Of a stretch of DNA of 64,000 nt, positions 59,135-64,000 are shown piece by piece; position 1 is the first letter of the stretch, and every line of letters begins with the position of its first letter. Position numbers and translations under genes: made by a program. This DNA comes from Tetramitus jugosus (Eukaryota > Heterolobosea > Eutetramitea > Acrasida > Vahlkampfiidae), in assembly GCA_937625935.1 (NCBI GenBank), contig OW569368.1, positions 310,001 to 374,000 on the forward strand, given 5' to 3'. Below the pieces are notes generated by a model that saw only the letters and a list, made by a program, of their open reading frames with translations, was not told the DNA's origin and did not search any database.

Positions 59135-62100
59135 TCAATCTGTCTTTACTTGAATGTTTCTGATCAAATCATTCAACAACTCTCCTTGTTGTAGCTTGAG
59201 ACTAATAGATAGGGATTCGGGTGTAGTGGAAGAGAAGATGTCAACTTTGGAAGCAAAGTGACTGATCTCTTGTAGGGCATTGGATCTCATGATAGGGTGA
59301 AGATCAGGAAACTCTTCCATTGGTAGTTCGTTTGTGAAAATATCTACAATAGGATAGTTCTCCAAGATCAATGCTATCTGCTCCCAATGAGCAAACATAT
59401 CATTATCCAATTCTGCATGATTAACTGCTGTCATTCTAATTATGTGAGAATATAGAGGAAAATTAATCTTATGGAGCAGATGCTCTATCATACTCAAGTT
59501 AACCATAATCGAATTGGGTGCATGTAATTGCTCAAACAGGTGATTGTAAACTAGAAATAGCAATTTTTCGATTACAGTTTCGATCAACTTCTCATTCACA
59601 TCATTGTCACTCACTGATTGATTGCGGAGTTGGTTCACTATCATTGTATTATCACGAATAAAGTTGCATACACTTATGCACAATTCCATCAATTGTGAGG
59701 ATATTTGCTTGTTGATGTGATTCAACATAATCGGTGCGGAAGGTGTACTTATTTCGATACTATCCTGTTGAACATTGTCATCAGTACTCGGAATGTTCAG
59801 AGGTTTATAGAGGTCGCACGATCTGAAATGGACAAGTACAGTATCATTGATTAATTGAGCTGATGAAGTTATGATATCGATCAATTTAGCTTCACATTGC
59901 TTCATAGCCTCCATAACAATGCTGACGGCAACCTGGGACAATAGGTTGGCATCTGCCTGGGTCTGATTCAATTCCGATGATATTTCCTGCTTTACTATGT
60001 CCGTGGTCGATTGGAGGAAAGGATCACTACTAATCATGTCGAATTCACTTTTCAGTAGATATGAAGTCCACTGAGAAGCACTGTTCTCAGAAGAATGTAT
60101 GACATAGAGCAAAATATAGAGTAGAGAGTCTGTCAGAGTAGCTCTAATTTGATGCCGCTTAACAAACTGAGCATCATTGGATGGTATGATGATATTTTGA
60201 CAGACATCTTCCAATGACTGAATTATTTCGTCATAGTCAATATCTTCGTCTATATCCTCACTGATCTGTTCAGTATTAGTATGATGGGAGTGTGGCAATT
60301 GTCGCTCAATTTTTGTGGTTGTCAACACTTGATTAAATACATGAGTTGCTGCTTCTGATACAAGTTCGTTATAGCTGTTCGCTTGGCTAAAACGTTCAGC
60401 TATTGGAATGTAGTATGGCTCTATCGAGTCAACATCAAGTTGATACACTCTATTGAAGTATCCTTTCGCTTCTTCACGAGAATTACTCAGCTCTTTCGAT
60501 ATGTCTTCATGATGGCTAAGCCGTATTAATTCATCTTGTTCTTTTGTAAGTGTATGTATCTGACTACTAATTTGAGAGTCATCAATTTGTATATCGAGAG
60601 CGATTTGGTCATTTTGTTGAGAGTTGAGAACAATTACATCCAAGGTAGGAGTGGTTTGTAGTTCAACTTGATTCAGATTATCTTCAATTGCTTGTGATAT
60701 CGATGTTTCATTTGAGCCATACTCCCTTAGAAGTTTTCGGCTTGCACTTCGGAAATACTCAAACCGCGATATTTCACATGCTAGATCTAAGATATCCATT
60801 TGGGACGAAGAACACCGATAAGATATCTTGTCTCCAGGATGGTCAGTAATAATAGGACAAGATTGAGAATCTTGTGGTTGCAGCGCAAGTGCCACAATAC
60901 TCATGGCATCCAATATGTATGGCAGAGAGTTCCGAATTTGCTTCAAACTGGCTATATGTTGCAGGATATCTGATATACTGTTGTTAATCTTGGTTGCCAC
61001 CATCTCAGCAAAGCGTGAAATGATAGATTGACACAGTGTTTTATCTATTACGTCATACTTGTAAATCCATTTCGAATATTGAATGATATTTTGGCAATTA
61101 TACAAACAATCTATTGCGCTATCACCTCGAAGGGTATCCTCCAGTGTTCGATTCATTTCACTCTCCAATTCATCTAATCTCAGCATAACACTTTCAGTTA
61201 ATCTTGCTATGTCATAATAACTCGATTGCTCGTTCAGATGACATAGCTGATCAATAACCTCCGTTAATGGTTCACTTTCACAACTACGCATAAGTGTCAA
61301 GTAGTCATTCATTCTCCCACTCAAATTAGTAAATGTTTCGCGAGCATCAACCGATGGAGTATTCTCCAAACATTTTGAAATTTTCAGATGGATACATCTC
61401 CATTCAGTAGTATCTGTGATGAAATGCAAATATGGATGTTCTCGATCCCACTGTTTTTCAACTTCACTCGAAGGATTAAAGAAGGAATAAGTACCGATAT
61501 TTTCTAATTCTGAACGTTTGATATGTCGTAAGAAAACATCTGAAGCTTTCTCCATAGATAATGCACAAACATGAATTAGGTCCCATTCCTGATACAAATC
61601 ACGCAATATTTGCTCACTTCTTATTAATCGAATGCTCAAGTAGCCGAATAGTTGACCAGAAACACTTTTTGCGTGCATAAGAGAAAGCAACACCATGTGA
61701 ATATCACAACAGAGCTCAATCAGGCATCTCATAGATTCGATATTGTCCTTCATAACGTTTTGTTGTGGAGCTTTCAAATAAATATCAGGTGGTACTGCGT
61801 TGAATGTACTAAAACTGGAGGATACTCCCCTCGCTTCGTATTCGCGGGTCAGATCATAACCACAAGACTTGGCACTCTAGTCATAGCACGGTAATTGAGT
61901 TAAACTATCTCATGAGAACATGGAGAGACAGGTCACATACTTTTGAAAGCTGAAGCTGAATCAGTTTCGATATCATACTGGAGTTTAAATCAGTTTCATT
62001 CATGATTGAAAAAGTGACATTCTCCAACTGGATATCATAGTAATATCGAAGAGACTTATCCCGCAAATCAGTCCATAGTCTCTGCTCTACACATTGATCT

Positions 62101-63260
62101 TCAATATTTGTCAAGTGTTCCTTAGAAGAATGAACAAATTCTGTCCATTGTTTGCGTAATGATATCCAGTCATCACTGCTTTTATCACTCAAGCCAGCTT
62201 CACTCACCTTATCCGCGAACCAATCAGACAAGTACTTGGGTTCGATTGATGAGATATCATGCATCTTTTCGTCACTCAATGTATCTGAACCATACAAACT
62301 TGTTTCTTCTAGAGTCGAGCTTCCTATTTGCTCGTTTTCTTCGGCAGATAAATGAAGTTGGATGTCGTAGTTGTAAGTTTCAAGCTCAACTCTCTCTTTG
62401 ACCTCGTCAAAATAATTGATTGAGACACCGAGTGGTGGGAACAACATTTCTCTCAATGAATCATCCAAGTCACTCCACTGCATTCGCAATTGATCCTCAG
62501 TAAACATCAAATCATCCTTGGCCAATCGCTCCATGGCTCTACTTAAATAATCATACCTTAATTTCATTTCCTCCTCTTCTGCTTGTGGGTGATCAGAAGT
62601 CTTTTCATTACTTTCATTCACCAACGACAAGAAATCATCCAACTCTTTGACCTTCACATAGCCATCGTTACTCCTAATAGAGCTACTAGAATGTAACTTC
62701 CTAGTGTGACTTGGCTTTTGTCTCTTCTCTTTTGCCAAGCTCTTCTTTTGAATTGATTGCCTGGCCTTGTTGTTCTCGTCGCTCTCCGTTTCTTGATGAT
62801 CGGATAATGATAACAATTGTCTCATGTACTCTAACTCTAACGCTTGAATCTCCTCTGCTTGTTCTCTCAAGTACACCATATTGTATTCATCCACTTCTCT
62901 TTTTAACGAATTTCCATGGCCATTACACTCCGAACAGACTTCAATCAAGGAGTGAACCACTTGGAAACGCAAGATGACTGGATCACAGGGAACCATGGAG
63001 TAACACTTGAGCAAGGACAACAACTTAAACCTCCATTCCTCATGAATACTCTCCATGGAGTGAATCATTGCATTTGACTCCTGAGCTAACAGAGAATCAA
63101 GTGCATAAAGAAGGTGAGAACCATTGGCTCGATCAATGACACACGGATCAAACAAATCATCATTTTGACCATGAGCTATGATTTCATCTTTTTGAGCTTT
63201 TGTTGTCATCTGTTGTTGCTCCGTTTGTTGATCTCGTTGTTGCCCTTTGGTTCGCATCAT
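59135..63260 (-). CDS. Large protein of unknown function (1353 residues)
   Basis: Two exons, 63260-61941 and 61876-59135, joined by a 64-bp intron with GTATGT donor and CTAG acceptor in phase 0. Without this intron it looks like two separate genes. Exon 2 opens SAKSCGYDLTREYEARGVSSSF and runs without a stop. The N-terminal third is Gln- and Glu-rich and helical, with a possible Cys/His cluster (VCSECNGHGNSL). The remainder is entirely helical and acidic, with repeated long amphipathic helices and many Ile/Leu/Ser/Asp, resembling a tethering or scaffold protein (for instance a vesicle-tether or spindle-associated fold). No catalytic motif, membrane segment or repeat is recognised. The two adjacent ATGs at 63260 and 63257 are the first in the frame. 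Confidence 0.7.
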
Positions 63261-63626
63261 TTTTTTTCACATGACTTTTTGTTTGAATTGAAGACATGAC
63301 TCTAATGGATGTTGATGAACTTCCAAACTATCAGTCTCGTTGTTATTGACAGACGGCTTACCAAATTGAAATTTAACTACCCATGACAGGTCAAATGGCA
63401 CAAAAAAACTTGTCATGGTTGGCGACTCCTAGCATGAGTGGCCAAAAAAAGTGAAGGAGAGATGTCATTTGACGTGGAGCGTCGTTTTTGAGATGAGGCT
63501 TTCCGACCCTAGTGAAAATAGACAGACCATTATCTATTACGATCAAATGATGACTGCACATTTTTGCTTTGGAATTGCAAAGTTAAATTGCGCATGCTAT
63601 CCTCAAGCTGGACCACCACAAATCCA
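63261..63626. promoter_or_regulatory. Divergent promoter between two orphan genes
   Basis: 366 bp separating the starts of the large minus-strand gene and the plus-strand membrane protein. Some poly-A/T and GC patches (GACGTGGAGCGTCG near 63471) are present, but I see no clear repeat or motif shared with the other promoters. Confidence 0.35.
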
Positions 63627-64000
63627 ATGAACAAGTTAAACCCTAGTATAGCTATGCATCTTCGCCTTCTCTTTCAAGTTGTGATGGTGTTTGCAGTGAT
63701 CACTTTCCTATTCCTATTCTTCTATCTCCCTGACTTGTCGCTTCGAAAGGCCAGCGTTGTCAAGGAGCAAGTAGGAATTTCAACCACTCCAGCTCCAGCA
63801 CAAGAGTTGAAAGAACAAGCACTTCCAATTCCAATTCCTCTTGCAGATGATCCAACAATCATATTCACGAAGGAATGTTCAAAGGGTGTTGTTATCTGGT
63901 CTGATGGTTCAGAGCACAATGCAGTGCTCTCAATCGACCATCGCTTAAACTACGATATGAATCATCCATTCCCTAGCTATTGTGTTTGCCCTCAAGGATA
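63627..64000 (+). CDS. Type II membrane protein, N-terminal part (cut by window end)
   Basis: ATG at 63627 (ATCCAATGAACAAG) opens a frame with no stop to the right edge, 124 codons. Residues ~10-36 are a short cytosolic start and one hydrophobic helix (FQVVMVFAVITFLFLFFYL), followed by a Pro/Ala/Glu stem and a lumenal region with spaced cysteines (KECSKGVVIWSDGSEHNAV, then YCVCPQG). This layout is that of a Golgi/ER type II enzyme or a signal-anchored surface protein. Too little remains to name the family. Confidence 0.6.
   Translation, partial: MNKLNPSIAMHLRLLFQVVMVFAVITFLFLFFYLPDLSLRKASVVKEQVGISTTPAPAQELKEQALPIPIPLADDPTIIFTKECSKGVVIWSDGSEHNAVLSIDHRLNYDMNHPFPSYCVCPQG

Noticed and set aside
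61800-61900. Possible tRNA in GC-rich text near the intron of the large orphan
   Set aside because: No T-loop or pairing arms could be built; the stretch is in-frame coding sequence at the start of exon 2.
61777-63260. Treating the regions on either side of 61.9 kb as two genes
   Set aside because: A 64-bp GT-AG intron (61877-61940) in phase 0 joins them into one continuous frame.

Overview
This window is protist nuclear DNA, most consistent with a free-living heterolobosean amoeboflagellate of the Naegleria type. The genus is inferred from overall style, not from a marker gene. The sequence shows very compact genes on both strands, short GT-AG introns (21 reconstructed here, 51-177 bp, mostly GTAAGT or GTATGT donors), Asn/Gln/Thr-rich low-complexity tracts encoded by CAA, AAC and ACT repeats, and a complete ciliary gene (CFAP47) next to general housekeeping genes. 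There are no operons, insertion sequences or CRISPR arrays. About 31 protein genes, one intact tRNA and one tRNA-like fragment can be supported.

Layout. 1-7.6 kb: 3' end of an AP-2 alpha adaptin, a type II membrane glycosyltransferase, and a PH-domain protein fused to a polytopic membrane domain. 7.7-18.2 kb: a 2917-residue CFAP47 homologue, divergent from UTP23, then a twin-CX9C mini-protein. 18.4-24.6 kb: a Ser/Thr-rich orphan, a four-exon 5'-nucleotidase-like phosphoesterase, a tRNA-like 3' half, a soluble SNAP-25-type SNARE and an orphan. 24.6-31.8 kb: a PPR-like protein divergent from the FACT subunit SSRP1/Pob3, a PAQR membrane protein and an orphan. 31.8-41.3 kb: PARP1, DNA polymerase delta subunit POLD2, an RCC1-repeat protein, a coiled-coil orphan, an M1-type metallopeptidase and a 4E-BP homologue. 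41.6-48.8 kb: tRNA-Ala(TGC), an SLC43-like transporter, eIF3b, a DUF4097-like membrane protein and an F-box/SPRY protein. 48.8-52.2 kb: two tandem secreted phospholipase A2 genes, a small orphan and a SEC14 protein. 52.3-64 kb: an IQ-RhoGEF interrupted by a frame change, an RS/coiled-coil protein, a long-chain acyl-CoA synthetase, a 1353-residue orphan and the start of a type II membrane protein.

Functional threads. Several genes belong to DNA replication, repair and chromatin (POLD2, PARP1, SSRP1) or ribosome and translation control (UTP23, eIF3b, 4E-BP). A GC-rich motif of E2F type (TTGGCGCCAA, TTTCCCGCC or TTTGGCGGG) recurs in the short promoters of SSRP1, POLD2, UTP23, 4E-BP and others, suggesting shared growth or cell-cycle control. 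The most notable single finding is a complete 131-residue eIF4E-binding protein carrying the KAIP, TTPGGTR, YxxxxLL and IPGVT motifs of animal 4E-BPs and a near-TOS C-terminus. It is recovered only after splicing two short exons.
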